Counted from the first letter of the stretch, positions 33,242 to 41,000 are shown. The stretch: DNA of 42,084 nucleotides from Candidatus Avimonas caecicola (GCA_904419875.1 CAJFTG010000018.1:10762-52845); one strand, 5' to 3'. Numbers and translations: made by a program. Notes: generated from the sequence alone by a model not told the origin.

Positions 33242-34159
33242 ATGAAAACCATCCCTTTGGGAAAATCCGGCCTGAAGGTGCCGGTGGTCGCCGTGGGCTG
33301 CATGCGCATGGCGGAGAAGACCGACCGCGAGGCGGAAGCGCTCATCCGCACGGCTCTGGAGCACGGCGCCAACTTTTTCGACCACGCCGACATTTACGGC
33401 GGCGGGCAAAGCGAAGAGATTTTTGCCCGCTCGGTCGGCATGTCCCCCCGCCTGCGGGAAACCATGCTGCTGCAGTCCAAATGCGGCATCCGCTCCGGGA
33501 TGTTTGATTTTTCCAAGGAGCACATCCTTTCGGCGGTGGACGGGATTTTAAAGCGGCTGCGCACCGACTATCTGGACGTTCTTCTTCTCCACCGGCCCGA
33601 CGCGCTGATGGAGCCGGAAGAGGTGGCCGAGGCGTTCCGCCTCCTTCACACCAGCGGCAAGGTGCGGCACTTCGGCGTCTCCAACCAGAACCCGATGCAG
33701 ATTCAGCTGCTGCAGAAGTATGTGGAGCAGCCGCTTTCGGTCAACCAGCTTCAGCTCAGCGCGGCCTTTACGCCGATGATCGACGCAGGGCTGAATGTGA
33801 ACATGAAAAACGAGGCGGCGGTCAACCGGGACGGCGGCATACTCGACTTCTGCCGGCTTAACGAGATCACCATCCAGCCGTGGAGTCCCTTCCAATACGG
33901 CTTTTTCGGCGGCGTTTTCCTGGGCAGCGCCGACTATCCGGAGCTCAACGCCAAAATCGACGAGCTTGCGGCGGCTCATGGGGTTTCAAACACCACGATC
34001 GCCCTGGCGTGGCTCCTCCGCCATCCGGCGAAGATGCAGCCGGTGACCGGAACGATGAATACCGAGCGGCTGCTCGACTGCGTCAAGGCGGCGGACATCA
34101 CCCTGACCCGGGAAGAATGGTACGCCATATACCGCGCGGCCGGCAACGTGCTGCCGTGA
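33242..34159 (+). CDS. Aldo/keto reductase
   Basis: NAD(P)H-dependent oxidoreductase of the AKR superfamily, 305 residues. Tetrad positions are visible: Asp and Tyr in FDHADIYGGGQSE (near 46-57), Lys in LLQSKCG and His in LLLHRPDALM. The barrel ends with GVSNQNP and TGTMNTERLLDCV, the usual cofactor-binding part. It resembles the YdhF-like branch; substrate unknown. ATG 33242 is chosen because AGGAGG is seven bases away; ATG 33239 is in frame and adds one Met. It begins after a terminator and no promoter was found in the short spacer. Confidence 0.93.
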   Translation: MKTIPLGKSGLKVPVVAVGCMRMAEKTDREAEALIRTALEHGANFFDHADIYGGGQSEEIFARSVGMSPRLRETMLLQSKCGIRSGMFDFSKEHILSAVDGILKRLRTDYLDVLLLHRPDALMEPEEVAEAFRLLHTSGKVRHFGVSNQNPMQIQLLQKYVEQPLSVNQLQLSAAFTPMIDAGLNVNMKNEAAVNRDGGILDFCRLNEITIQPWSPFQYGFFGGVFLGSADYPELNAKIDELAAAHGVSNTTIALAWLLRHPAKMQPVTGTMNTERLLDCVKAADITLTREEWYAIYRAAGNVLP

Positions 34160-34833
34160 CGGCGGGGAGACTGTTCCCCTCTTTTGCCCGGCGGACACGA
34201 AATGGAGCCAGGCCCCCGGTTTAGCCAGAGGGTTGATGTTTCGCTAAGGCACAATAATGGAAAGAGGGCCCCGGGGATCGTGTTCCCGGGGCCCTCTTAT
34301 TGATTGACTGGAGAAACCCGCTGGCTGGGCCAGCGGTTCGGAAGAGCCTGAGGCGGTAAAGCAGACAGAAAAACTCCCTTTAGCCGGTATCGCGTTTCAG
34401 GGGATGCCGGAAGGGTAAGAGCGGTACGATGCTGTTCGGAAGCTGTAGGGACAATTTGGAGAGTTGAGATCGGATTGAAGCCGAGGAATTTGGCGCCGCG
34501 GGCACTGCGTGGAACCAGGGGGGCAAAAATGCAGGCCGCACAGCGGAAGACATCGCCAACCAATGGAAGAAGGGCGAATGCGGCGAACAACGGAGAGGTC
34601 CCGGCCTTTCATGGCCGGCAAGCAGCCGCCCTGGCGCGGCCGGCAGGCCGTACTCACACATTTGCCGTGTATGCGGGGAGCATCGGGTTTAGCCCGTATG
34701 CGTACCCCCAGCTGCGCCGGGGGGATATTTATTCGCAGGGAGCGTGCGCCGGACATCCGCCGTCCGGTCGGCGTCAAAGGAACGCACCGTGCGGGAGCCG
34801 CGCCCTGCGGCGGGGCCGGCCTCGGAAGAGGCT
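34160..34833. other. 674-base spacer between convergent genes
   Basis: Apart from the inverted repeat at 34262-34298 I cannot explain this stretch. A second hairpin (CCGCTGG facing CCAGCGG, about 34318-34336) follows it. Frames of about 100-125 codons exist on both strands but look like chance products, with no good ribosome-binding sites or recognisable domains. From about 34380 to 34480 the sequence is A/G-rich and less GC-rich than its flanks. Confidence 0.45.
34262..34298. terminator. Inverted repeat at a convergent junction
   Basis: AAGAGGGCCCCGGG (34262-34275) and its exact complement CCCGGGGCCCTCTT (34285-34298) enclose a 9-base loop. T tracts are weak on both strands. Confidence 0.7.
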
Positions 34834-35508
34834 TTACGCGCCCCTGCAGATTTCGGCCGCCACATCGGCCGCCGAAGCGGCGTCGGCGGTATAGCGGTCG
34901 GCGCCGATCTGTTTGCAGAACGCCTCGGTCACGGGAGCGCCGCCCACCATGATCTTCACCTTGTCCCGGATACCCGCCTTTTCGGCGGCCTCCACCACGT
35001 CCTTCATCACCGGCATGGTGGTGGTGAGCAGGGCGGAGCAGGCGATAATCCGGCAGTTTTCACGGATCGCCGTCTCCACGTATTTCTCGGGGGGCACGTC
35101 GGTTCCCAGGTCGATGACCTCGATTCCCTTGCCCTCCATCATCATCTTCACCAGGTTTTTGCCGATGTCGTGCATGTCGCCTTTGACGGTGCCGAGGCAG
35201 ACCCGGCCTACCGCCTCGCTGCCGCCTTCGGCCAGCAGCGGCTTGAGCAGGGAGGCGCCCATGTTCATCGCGCGCGCGGCGATCAGCACCTCCGGCACGA
35301 ACACCTCGTTGTTCTTGAACTTCTCCCCGATAACCCCCATGCCGGCGAGCAGCCCTTCTTCCAGAATCTGTTTGGCGGGCAGCCCTTCGTCGACCGCCTG
35401 CTGCACCAGCTCCTTGACGACGTTGGCCCTCCCCTTCTGGAGGTTTTCGCTGATGTCGGTCAAAATGCTCATGCTCTCCATGTTCTCCATGCTCTCCATG
35501 CTCCTCAT
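34834..35508 (-). CDS. Corrinoid (cobalamin-binding) methyl-carrier protein
   Basis: A 224-residue corrinoid protein of the MtaC/MtbC/MttC type: it carries a methyl group on cobalt between two methyltransferases. A helical cap domain (about 14-95) precedes the B12-binding domain with the DxHxxG cobalt-ligand motif (D111-M-H113-D-I-G116). The B12-domain strands GTDVPPEKYV and VGGAPVTEAFC follow. The first 13 residues are a repeat, MRSMESMENMESM, made by 9-bp units each with a new ATG; the usual family start is the ATG at 35472 (MSILTDISEN). The outermost ATG at 35508 overlaps the regulator's stop as ATGA. No substrate methyltransferase follows. Confidence 0.92.
   Translation of the reverse strand: MRSMESMENMESMSILTDISENLQKGRANVVKELVQQAVDEGLPAKQILEEGLLAGMGVIGEKFKNNEVFVPEVLIAARAMNMGASLLKPLLAEGGSEAVGRVCLGTVKGDMHDIGKNLVKMMMEGKGIEVIDLGTDVPPEKYVETAIRENCRIIACSALLTTTMPVMKDVVEAAEKAGIRDKVKIMVGGAPVTEAFCKQIGADRYTADAASAADVAAEICRGA
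35472..35508 (-). repeat. 9-bp repeat of start codons in the corrinoid gene
   Basis: Five in-frame ATGs at 35508, 35499, 35490, 35481 and 35472 on the minus strand, nine bases apart, each unit close to ATGGAGAGC. Each ATG is preceded by a GGAG-like or AGGAG-like sequence. Confidence 0.85.
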
Positions 35509-36839
35509 GTCCCCTTTCCTTTCCCGCTGTTTGGTTTGCGTCTGCCCCTGGACTCCTTGAATTTGCAGGGCGAAAAGCCGGTCAGCCTCTTGAAAACCTT
35601 GGTAAAATAGCTCTGGTCCTCAAACCCGACGGCGTAGGCGATGTCCACCAGGCGCAGGCTGCCGTTGAGCAGCAGCTCCTTGCTTTTTTCGATGCGTACG
35701 GTGTTGAGGTAGGTGTTGAAGTTGCAGCCCATCTCCTGCTTGAAAACCTTGCTGAAATACGAAGGGGACAGGTAGACGGCGGAGGCAGCCTCCTCCAGAG
35801 AGATCTTCTGGGAATAATTTTTCCGCACATACCGGACCGCCTTGTGGATTACATCCACATGCTTGACATCGGTGAAGCGAAAGGCGCTGTCGGCGAAACG
35901 GTTGAGCGCGTCGGTCAGCCAGAAGCAGAGCTCCTCGATGCTGTCGATGGCGGTGACCTGCTGGAGATAGCGGCGGCTTTGCTCAAAGGCGTATTCGGGG
36001 TCGGCGCCGCCGTCGATGGAGGCGCGGGAGATCAGCACCAGCAGTTCGTACACCCGCGCCTTGATTTTTTCAAAGCTTCCGCCGGAGGCAAAGAAGATAT
36101 GCCCGAGCAGCTCGTTGAGCAGCTGCTGGGCGGCCGCTTTGTCCGATTCGGCAATGCTCTGCAGCAGGGCGCGCTCCTTTTCCAGCGGGTAGCGGGGAGG
36201 GGTGTGGGGGCTTTCCAGCTTGAGCTGGGTGATGTAATCGCTGATCTGCCCCTGGATGGCGTCCGCCCCCTGGGTTTCCAGCATCCGGTTCCCCGCCGCG
36301 ACGTTGTTCAGAAACCCTACCGCCATGAAGAGGAGGGAGGACAGAGGAGTAACCCGCTCCGGATCAACATAAGGGAGCCGATCCAGCGTCTCGCAGGCGC
36401 GGGCGATCTGCGCCTCGCTCAGGCGGGCGGTTTCCCGCAGGTCGACATTGACATAATCGTCCCGGTCCACCATCAGAAAAGGGCCGACGGTCACTTTGGC
36501 GAGCCCGTCCTCCTCTCCCATGATGGGGGAAACGAAGCAGGCGAGCCCCATCGGACAGAAATAAATGTATTTTCCGCCGAACCGTTCCGCCTCCCGCATC
36601 CCATACTGGTGCGCGTCGCGGCAGGAAGCCTTGGCGTCCGCCGTCTCCCGCACAAGGGAGCAGAGGGAGCAGGAGGCGCAGCCGTATCCGTTTTCGTGAA
36701 GGACGTTTCCCTCCAGGTCCGAAACCGTACAGGCCAGGCCGGTGGAGCCGGAGAACGCATCGGCGCATTCCACCGCCAGCTTCAGGTTAAACCGGGCGGC
36801 GGCGCCCGGTTCCACGGCGGGGGAGGATGGGACGGGCAT
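35505..36839 (-). CDS. PocR-domain AraC-family transcriptional regulator
   Basis: A 444-residue regulator with an N-terminal PocR-like sensory domain (about 15-180) and a C-terminal AraC double helix-turn-helix (about 335-430). The sensory domain has a Cys cluster CASCSLC with AHQYGMREAERFGGKYIYFCPMG. The DNA-binding part has SLEEAASAVYLSPSYFSKVF and VDIAYAVGFEDQSYFTKVF. PocR domains sense small ligands such as hydrocarbon derivatives and often regulate corrinoid or propanediol pathways. ATG at 36839 has GGAAGGAGT upstream. It is the first gene of a two-gene operon with the corrinoid protein and is read away from the DUF2284-activator operon. It very likely controls both. Confidence 0.92.
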   Translation of the reverse strand: MPVPSSPAVEPGAAARFNLKLAVECADAFSGSTGLACTVSDLEGNVLHENGYGCASCSLCSLVRETADAKASCRDAHQYGMREAERFGGKYIYFCPMGLACFVSPIMGEEDGLAKVTVGPFLMVDRDDYVNVDLRETARLSEAQIARACETLDRLPYVDPERVTPLSSLLFMAVGFLNNVAAGNRMLETQGADAIQGQISDYITQLKLESPHTPPRYPLEKERALLQSIAESDKAAAQQLLNELLGHIFFASGGSFEKIKARVYELLVLISRASIDGGADPEYAFEQSRRYLQQVTAIDSIEELCFWLTDALNRFADSAFRFTDVKHVDVIHKAVRYVRKNYSQKISLEEAASAVYLSPSYFSKVFKQEMGCNFNTYLNTVRIEKSKELLLNGSLRLVDIAYAVGFEDQSYFTKVFKRLTGFSPCKFKESRGRRKPNSGKGKGT

Positions 36840-36975
36840 GGCAGCAGACTCCTTCCTGCCGGAATTCCAAGGAGACGGGCCTGCGCGGCCGCCGGCTTTC
36901 CGGACGAACCAACCGCCTGTCCGGCCTTCTTCGGGGAAGGCGCGGCGTCCGGCGGGACGCCCTTTTCACACCGGC

Positions 36976-36984
36976 ATTATACCA
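36976..36984 (-). promoter_or_regulatory. Extended -10 promoter of the regulator operon
   Basis: TGGTATAAT on the minus strand (36984-36976), about 130 bases before the regulator start. A good -35 is not obvious, as in other extended -10 promoters. Confidence 0.55.
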
Positions 36985-37089
36985 TTCCACGCAGGGGATT
37001 CCTTGTAATTTCAGGCATCTTTTTGTACATTTTCGTGCGGTTTTCCGAAAACGCGGCGGCCCGAACCGGACGGGCCCGCCGGCTGCGCG

Positions 37090-37144
37090 CCCGAAGGCCG
37101 CTCAAATGCCGTCCGAGGGCCGCCCAAAGGCTGGCCGAAAGGAG
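37090..37144 (+). repeat. 11-bp degenerate array in the corrinoid control region
   Basis: Five 11-mers: CCCGAAGGCCG, CTCAAATGCCG, TCCGAGGGCCG, CCCAAAGGCTG, GCCGAAAGGAG. They are more diverged than the other arrays. Confidence 0.6.
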
Positions 37145-37172
37145 GCCGGCTTTCCGGACCGTTTCTCTCTCA

Positions 37173-37201
37173 ATTATAGTAGAAAAGAAGAAAAAGTACA
37201 A
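37173..37201 (-). promoter_or_regulatory. Second, distal promoter reading toward the regulator
   Basis: TTGTAC (37201-37196), 17-base spacer, TATAAT (37178-37173) on the minus strand. Use would give a leader of about 325 bases. The -35 box overlaps one of the TTTGTAC motifs. Confidence 0.5.
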
Positions 37202-37304
37202 AGGGGATTCCGGGACAAATCCGCATAATTTCCGGCGCCCGGCAAATCCGCCGATTTGTACCAAAATGGATGGAAAAGCACAAGGCGTTTCGCCGGAAAG
37301 GCGG

Positions 37305-37310
37305 TATAAT
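37305..37310 (+). promoter_or_regulatory. -10 element of the DUF2284-activator operon
   Basis: TATAAT at 37305-37310 inside an inverted repeat GGTAT-A-ATACC (37303-37313), about 55 bases before the ATG. No clear -35 box, which is what one expects of an activator-dependent promoter. Confidence 0.5.
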
Positions 37311-37366
37311 ACCTGTAAAATCCGCCGGCCCGGGCGAAACCGCCGGCAGCGGAGGGGGGGAGAGGC

Positions 37367-37927
37367 ATGTCCATGCTGTCCGAGGAAGCGCTGATTCGGA
37401 CCGCCCTGCAGGGCGGCGCAAGCGGGGCGGCCGTCATCGCGGTAAGGGAAATCCCTTTCCGGCCGGAATTCCGCCGCGCCTGTGAGGCCAATTCCTGCGG
37501 AAAATACGGAAAATGCTGGACCTGTCCGCCCGACGTGGGGGACATCGACGCGCTGATTGCCCGCGCCCGGCGGTATGACCGCTGCCTGCTTTTTCAGACG
37601 GTGTCCGCGCTGGAGGATTCCTTCGACATCGAGGGGATGCTGGAGGCCGGCCGGACGCACAACGGGCTGACCCGCCGGGTGTGGGAAACGCTCCGCCCCC
37701 GGATGCCGGCCGATACCCTGATGCTTTCGGCCGGGGGCTGCGGCGTATGCGGGCGCTGCGCCAGGGAGGACGGCCGGCCCTGCCGGCATCCGGACCGGGC
37801 GCTCGCCCCGCTGGAAGCCTACGGCATCGCGGTGTCGGAGGCGGCGGCCCTGGGCGGCATGAAATACCTCAACGGCGACAATACCGTCACCTTTTTCAGC
37901 GCGATGCTGTATCAGCGGGAGGGATGA
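37367..37927 (+). CDS. DUF2284 metal-binding protein
   Basis: A 186-residue Cys-rich protein of the DUF2284 family, predicted to bind metal or an Fe-S cluster. Cysteines lie at 39, 44, 50 and 53 (CEANSCGKYGKCWTC) and at 125, 128, 131 and 139 (CGVCGRC, then GRPC), a ferredoxin-like pattern. Members are often found beside corrinoid methyltransferase genes, where a redox or assembly role is likely but not shown. Start ATG at 37367 follows GGAGGGGGG. Its stop lies six bases before the activator gene, so the two are one operon. Confidence 0.88.
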   Translation: MSMLSEEALIRTALQGGASGAAVIAVREIPFRPEFRRACEANSCGKYGKCWTCPPDVGDIDALIARARRYDRCLLFQTVSALEDSFDIEGMLEAGRTHNGLTRRVWETLRPRMPADTLMLSAGGCGVCGRCAREDGRPCRHPDRALAPLEAYGIAVSEAAALGGMKYLNGDNTVTFFSAMLYQREG

Positions 37928-37933
37928 GCGGCG

Positions 37934-39517
37934 ATGAGCGGAATGGAAAAGAAGGTCCTTCTGACCTGCGGCGGAGTGCGGCGGGAGCTCCCTTTTGAGA
38001 GGCCGGTGCGGATTGCGGAGCTGCTGAATCGGCACCGGCTGCCGCTCGACCTTCCCTGTGGGGGCCGGGGGATCTGCCGCCGCTGCCGGGTGACCGCGCG
38101 GGGGGCCTTGTCCCCCCTGACGGATGAGGAACGGGAAAGCCTGAGCCCGGAGGAGATCCAACGGGGCGTCCGCCTGGCCTGCCTGGCGGTGGTGGAGGGG
38201 GCGGCGTGGATCGAGGCGCCGGACGGGACGGCGATGGAGGTCATCGAAGCGGCGGGGGAGATGCCGGAATACCCCCTCGACCCGCCCGCCGGGGAGTACG
38301 GCGCGGCCATCGATATCGGCACCACCACGCTGGTCGCCTCCCTTTACCGGCTGGGGGAGCGGGAACCACGGGGCACCCTCTGCCGGAAAAACCCCCAGGC
38401 CGCCTTCGGCGCGGACGTGATCTCCCGCATCGGCCGGGCGCTGGAGGGCGAAGGCGGGGCCCTGGCCGATGCGGTATCCGGCGCGCTGGACGGCATGCTC
38501 CGCACGCTGGCGGCGCGCTGCGGCATCCCGGCCGGGGCGGTTTCCGCCGCGGTGGCGGCCGGCAACACCACGATGCTGTATCTGCTGGCCCGGGAATCGC
38601 CCGAGCCGCTTTCCCATTCCCCCTTCACCCTGACCCGCCCGTTTGGGGAGACGCTTCCCGCCGCGGCGCTGGGCCTTCCTTTTTTAGGGGAGACGCCGGT
38701 GCGCCTGCCCCGCTGCCTGTCCGCCTTCGTGGGGGCGGACATCACCTGCGCGGTGCTGGCAGGGGAGCTGACGACGAGGGAGGGGAACACCCTGCTGGCG
38801 GATATCGGCACCAACGGCGAGATCGCCCTCTCCAGCGGCGGCAGGCTTTTTGCCTGTTCCACCGCGGCCGGCCCCGCCTTTGAAGGGGGCGGCGTGCGCA
38901 TGGGGATGAACGCGGCGCGGGGGGCGATCGACGGCGTGTCCCTGGAGGACGGGGAAATCCGCTGCACCGTCCTCGGCGGCGCGGATACGGCGCCGGCGGG
39001 GCTCTGCGGCTCCGGTCTGATCGACGCGGCGGCCGTGCTGCTCAAAGCCGGGGTGATCGACGAGACGGGCGCCATCCGGGGGGAAGGGCATCCCTTTGCC
39101 GGACGGGTGACCACGCTGGAGGGGGAACCGGCCGTCCGCCTGGCCGGTCCGGTCCTGCTGACACAGGGAGACATCCGGAAGGTGCAGCTGGCCAAGAGCG
39201 CAATCTGCGCCGGGATCCGCACCCTGGTGAGCCGCGCGGGGCTGACGCTCGACCAGGTGGACCGCCTGCTGATTGCGGGCGGCTTCGGCCGGCATATCCG
39301 GCTGGAAAACGCCGGGGCGATCGGGCTGATCCCGCCGCCGCTGTGCGCGAAGGCGCGGGCCGTCGGCAACGCCGCCGTCGCCGGGGCGGCGTTGCTTTTG
39401 CAGAACCGCGGGTATGAGGCCCTGACCGCCGCCTTTGCGGAAAAGGCCGTGACGGTGGATCTGGCGGCCGACCCGCTGTTTATGGACTATTATGTGGAGG
39501 GCATGCTGTTTCCCTAG
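37934..39517 (+). CDS. Ferredoxin-ASKHA reductive activator (RACo/RamA-like)
   Basis: A 527-residue protein with an N-terminal [2Fe-2S] ferredoxin domain (Cys42, Cys48, Cys51 and Cys83: CGGRGICRRC and LAC) and a C-terminal ASKHA ATPase half of the DUF4445 type. The ASKHA half has the nucleotide motif AIDIGTTT at 125-132 and LLADIGTNGEIAL as its second phosphate motif. Proteins of this group use ATP to drive reduction of inactive Co(II) corrinoid proteins back to Co(I). The likely client is the corrinoid protein 2.4 kb away. The ferredoxin type is that of RACo; archaeal RamA has a C-terminal [4Fe-4S] domain instead, which I do not see here. Confidence 0.9.
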   Translation: MSGMEKKVLLTCGGVRRELPFERPVRIAELLNRHRLPLDLPCGGRGICRRCRVTARGALSPLTDEERESLSPEEIQRGVRLACLAVVEGAAWIEAPDGTAMEVIEAAGEMPEYPLDPPAGEYGAAIDIGTTTLVASLYRLGEREPRGTLCRKNPQAAFGADVISRIGRALEGEGGALADAVSGALDGMLRTLAARCGIPAGAVSAAVAAGNTTMLYLLARESPEPLSHSPFTLTRPFGETLPAAALGLPFLGETPVRLPRCLSAFVGADITCAVLAGELTTREGNTLLADIGTNGEIALSSGGRLFACSTAAGPAFEGGGVRMGMNAARGAIDGVSLEDGEIRCTVLGGADTAPAGLCGSGLIDAAAVLLKAGVIDETGAIRGEGHPFAGRVTTLEGEPAVRLAGPVLLTQGDIRKVQLAKSAICAGIRTLVSRAGLTLDQVDRLLIAGGFGRHIRLENAGAIGLIPPPLCAKARAVGNAAVAGAALLLQNRGYEALTAAFAEKAVTVDLAADPLFMDYYVEGMLFP

Positions 39518-39792
39518 GCCGGCCCCGCCGTCTGTAAAAAGCAAGGCCGCCGCGAGGGCGCCGGCCGGGACAGCGCCTGCTAGCCCCGCCGCCTGCAAAG
39601 GGGTTCCCTCCGGGTGCGGCGGCCGGCGTGATGAACCGCCGGCCGGTCTTCCCCCTGCCCGCGTCCATGCCTTAGGCCCATGCTTTGGCCTCGGATCGCC
39701 GGCGCTTTTCCGCCTTCTGCCGTCCGGTGCGGGAGGCGCTTATGGCGGGCATAGGATCGAAACCACCGGTGAACCGGCAGCTTACACGAGTT

Positions 39793-39828
39793 CCCCGAAG
39801 GGGCCGCGCCGGCGCGGCCCCTTCGGGG
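39793..39828. terminator. 36-bp loopless perfect palindrome at a convergent junction
   Basis: CCCCGAAGGGGCCGCGCC (39793-39810) is followed directly by its exact reverse complement. No T tract on either side. Confidence 0.6.
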
Positions 39829-39990
39829 GCGTCAAAAATGCACCTCCTGCTGCCTTGCCGCTCTGCCGTCCCACTATCCCGCTCCCCGTCCTGCCGTCCC
39901 TCCCGTTACCCCTCCCGCCGCCCCGCGGCTGTCTGCGTTCCATGGGAACGGCGATCGGAAGCGGACTGCCGTGCCCCGGTTCGCATCCGT

Positions 39991-40060
39991 GCCCTTCCCG
40001 GTTCTTCCCAGCTCTTCCCAACTCTTCCCAGCTCTTCCCGGCCCATCCCTGCCCTTTCCC
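39991..40060 (+). repeat. 10-bp pyrimidine tandem array
   Basis: Seven 10-mers: GCCCTTCCCG, GTTCTTCCCA, GCTCTTCCCA, ACTCTTCCCA, GCTCTTCCCG, GCCCATCCCT, GCCCTTTCCC. Confidence 0.92.
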
Positions 40061-40127
40061 GAAGCCTTTCACCATGGTCTTCCACGGTCTTCCCTCTGCA
40101 TAAAACCGGGTACGCCGGGCAATACGT

Positions 40128-40176
40128 AAGGAAACATCAGCCGCCGGGGCTCAACCCCAGCGGCTGATGTTTCCTT
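40128..40176 (-). terminator. Terminator overlapping the 3' end of ttcA
   Basis: A 17-bp perfect stem: AAGGAAACATCAGCCGC (40128-40144) faces its complement (40160-40176), with an inner GGGG/CCCC stem in the loop. The right arm encodes the last codons and the stop of ttcA; on the minus strand a weak TTTCCTT follows. Confidence 0.8.
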
Positions 40177-40876
40177 TCTGCATCGCGCCTACCAGCCGGT
40201 CGGCCAGCGGGCCGTATTCTTCGGACAGGGCGGCCAGCAGCTCCTTGGTCTGCTGCCGGCGGGTGCAGCCGTCGGCCGGGCAGCGGGATTTTATCACGGG
40301 CAGGCCCGCCTTGCGCACGGCGGCGCGGACGGCGGACTCGTCCAGAAAGACCATCGGCCGGACCAGCCACAGCCCGCGGCGGGTCAGATAGGACTTGGGA
40401 GAGAAGCAGGCGGCGGTCCCGCCGGAAAAGAGGTTCATCAGCAGGGTTTCGGCCGCATCGTCCTTGTGGTGGCCGAGGGCGACCACGTTGCACCCGCATT
40501 CCCCGGCCAGGCGGTGCAGCCCGCCCCGCCGCATCCGGGCGCAGAGACTGCACGGGTTTGGCTCCCGGCGCTGCCTGAACACCACCTCCCACAGACGGGT
40601 GCGGCGGATTTCATGGGGGATCCCCCATTCCCGGCACAGGGCGGTGATGGGGGAGTAGTCGGTTTCTTCCCCGCCGAAGCAGGGGTCCAGCGTCAGCGCG
40701 GTCAGGGTAAAGGGGGCGGGATAGAACCGGCGAAGGCGGGCCAGCAGCGCCAGCAGCAGGACACTGTCCTTCCCGCCGGAAACGCCGACCGCTATCCGGT
40801 CGCCGGGCTGGATCATGCCGTACCGCTCCACGGCGGCGCGGGTGGGGGCAAGCAGCTCCTGCAGCGGGTCGGACAT
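40151..40876 (-). CDS. ttcA: TtcA-family tRNA 2-thiolation protein
   Basis: PP-loop ATPase that probably thiolates a tRNA base; TtcA makes 2-thiocytidine at position 32. The 241-residue protein has the pyrophosphate loop SGGKDS (33-38), the CSLC pair (109, 112) that holds an Fe-S cluster, GHHKDDAAETLLMNLFSGG and a distal Cys (KSRCPADGC). The shape is that of the TtcA/TilS-like group found in Firmicutes; TtcA is preferred because of the CxxC pair. ATG at 40876 follows AAGGAGGAA, and a TTGCAT-17-TATAAT promoter lies at 40939-40967. Confidence 0.85.
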   Translation of the reverse strand: MSDPLQELLAPTRAAVERYGMIQPGDRIAVGVSGGKDSVLLLALLARLRRFYPAPFTLTALTLDPCFGGEETDYSPITALCREWGIPHEIRRTRLWEVVFRQRREPNPCSLCARMRRGGLHRLAGECGCNVVALGHHKDDAAETLLMNLFSGGTAACFSPKSYLTRRGLWLVRPMVFLDESAVRAAVRKAGLPVIKSRCPADGCTRRQQTKELLAALSEEYGPLADRLVGAMQKGNISRWG

Positions 40877-40938
40877 CGGTGTTCCTCCTTGTAAGCCGTG
40901 CGTTTTCGGGCGGCGGGGCTCCGGCGGCTTCGCCCCTC

Positions 40939-40967
40939 ATTATATACGAAGCCCCTTTTCGATGCAA
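40939..40967 (-). promoter_or_regulatory. Promoter of ttcA
   Basis: TTGCAT (40967-40962), 17-base spacer, TATAAT (40944-40939). Confidence 0.85.
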
Positions 40968-41000
40968 CGCGGGATTTCCTGTAAAAATTGAAATGGCAAG

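Larger units (their letters stand above)
36840..37366. other. 527-base divergent control region of the corrinoid cluster
   Basis: Carries promoter elements for both directions, three TTTGTAC motifs (37022-37028, 37196-37202 inverted, 37255-37261) and an 11-bp degenerate array (37090-37144). ACAAATCCG/CCGATTTGT inverted copies lie near 37215-37259. No gene and no cobalamin riboswitch are recognised. Confidence 0.6.
39518..40150. other. 633-base spacer between convergent genes
   Basis: No gene. It holds a hairpin (CGGCCGGCG 39620-39628 facing CGCCGGCCG 39637-39645), a 36-bp palindrome (39793-39828), pyrimidine-rich sequence from 39840 to 40090 with an exact-register 10-bp array (39991-40060), and the ttcA terminator. 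Confidence 0.65.

Noticed and set aside
30007-33393. Minus-strand open frame of over 1100 codons
   Set aside because: It lies opposite the dnaC-like and pseudokinase genes, is rich in Arg/Gly/His/Gln with no recognisable domain, and has no ribosome-binding site. It is a high-GC shadow.
34297-34894. Frames of 95-140 codons in the AKR-corrinoid spacer
   Set aside because: No ribosome-binding sites or domains; frames overlap each other on both strands.
36840-37366. Cobalamin riboswitch in the corrinoid control region
   Set aside because: No B12-box-like sequence was found on either strand.
36977-38617. Minus-strand frame of about 545 codons
   Set aside because: It covers the divergent promoters, DUF2284 and the start of the activator, all better supported.
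39970-40000. GGTTCGCATCC as a tRNA T-loop
   Set aside because: The flanks do not form a T-stem, acceptor or anticodon arm.
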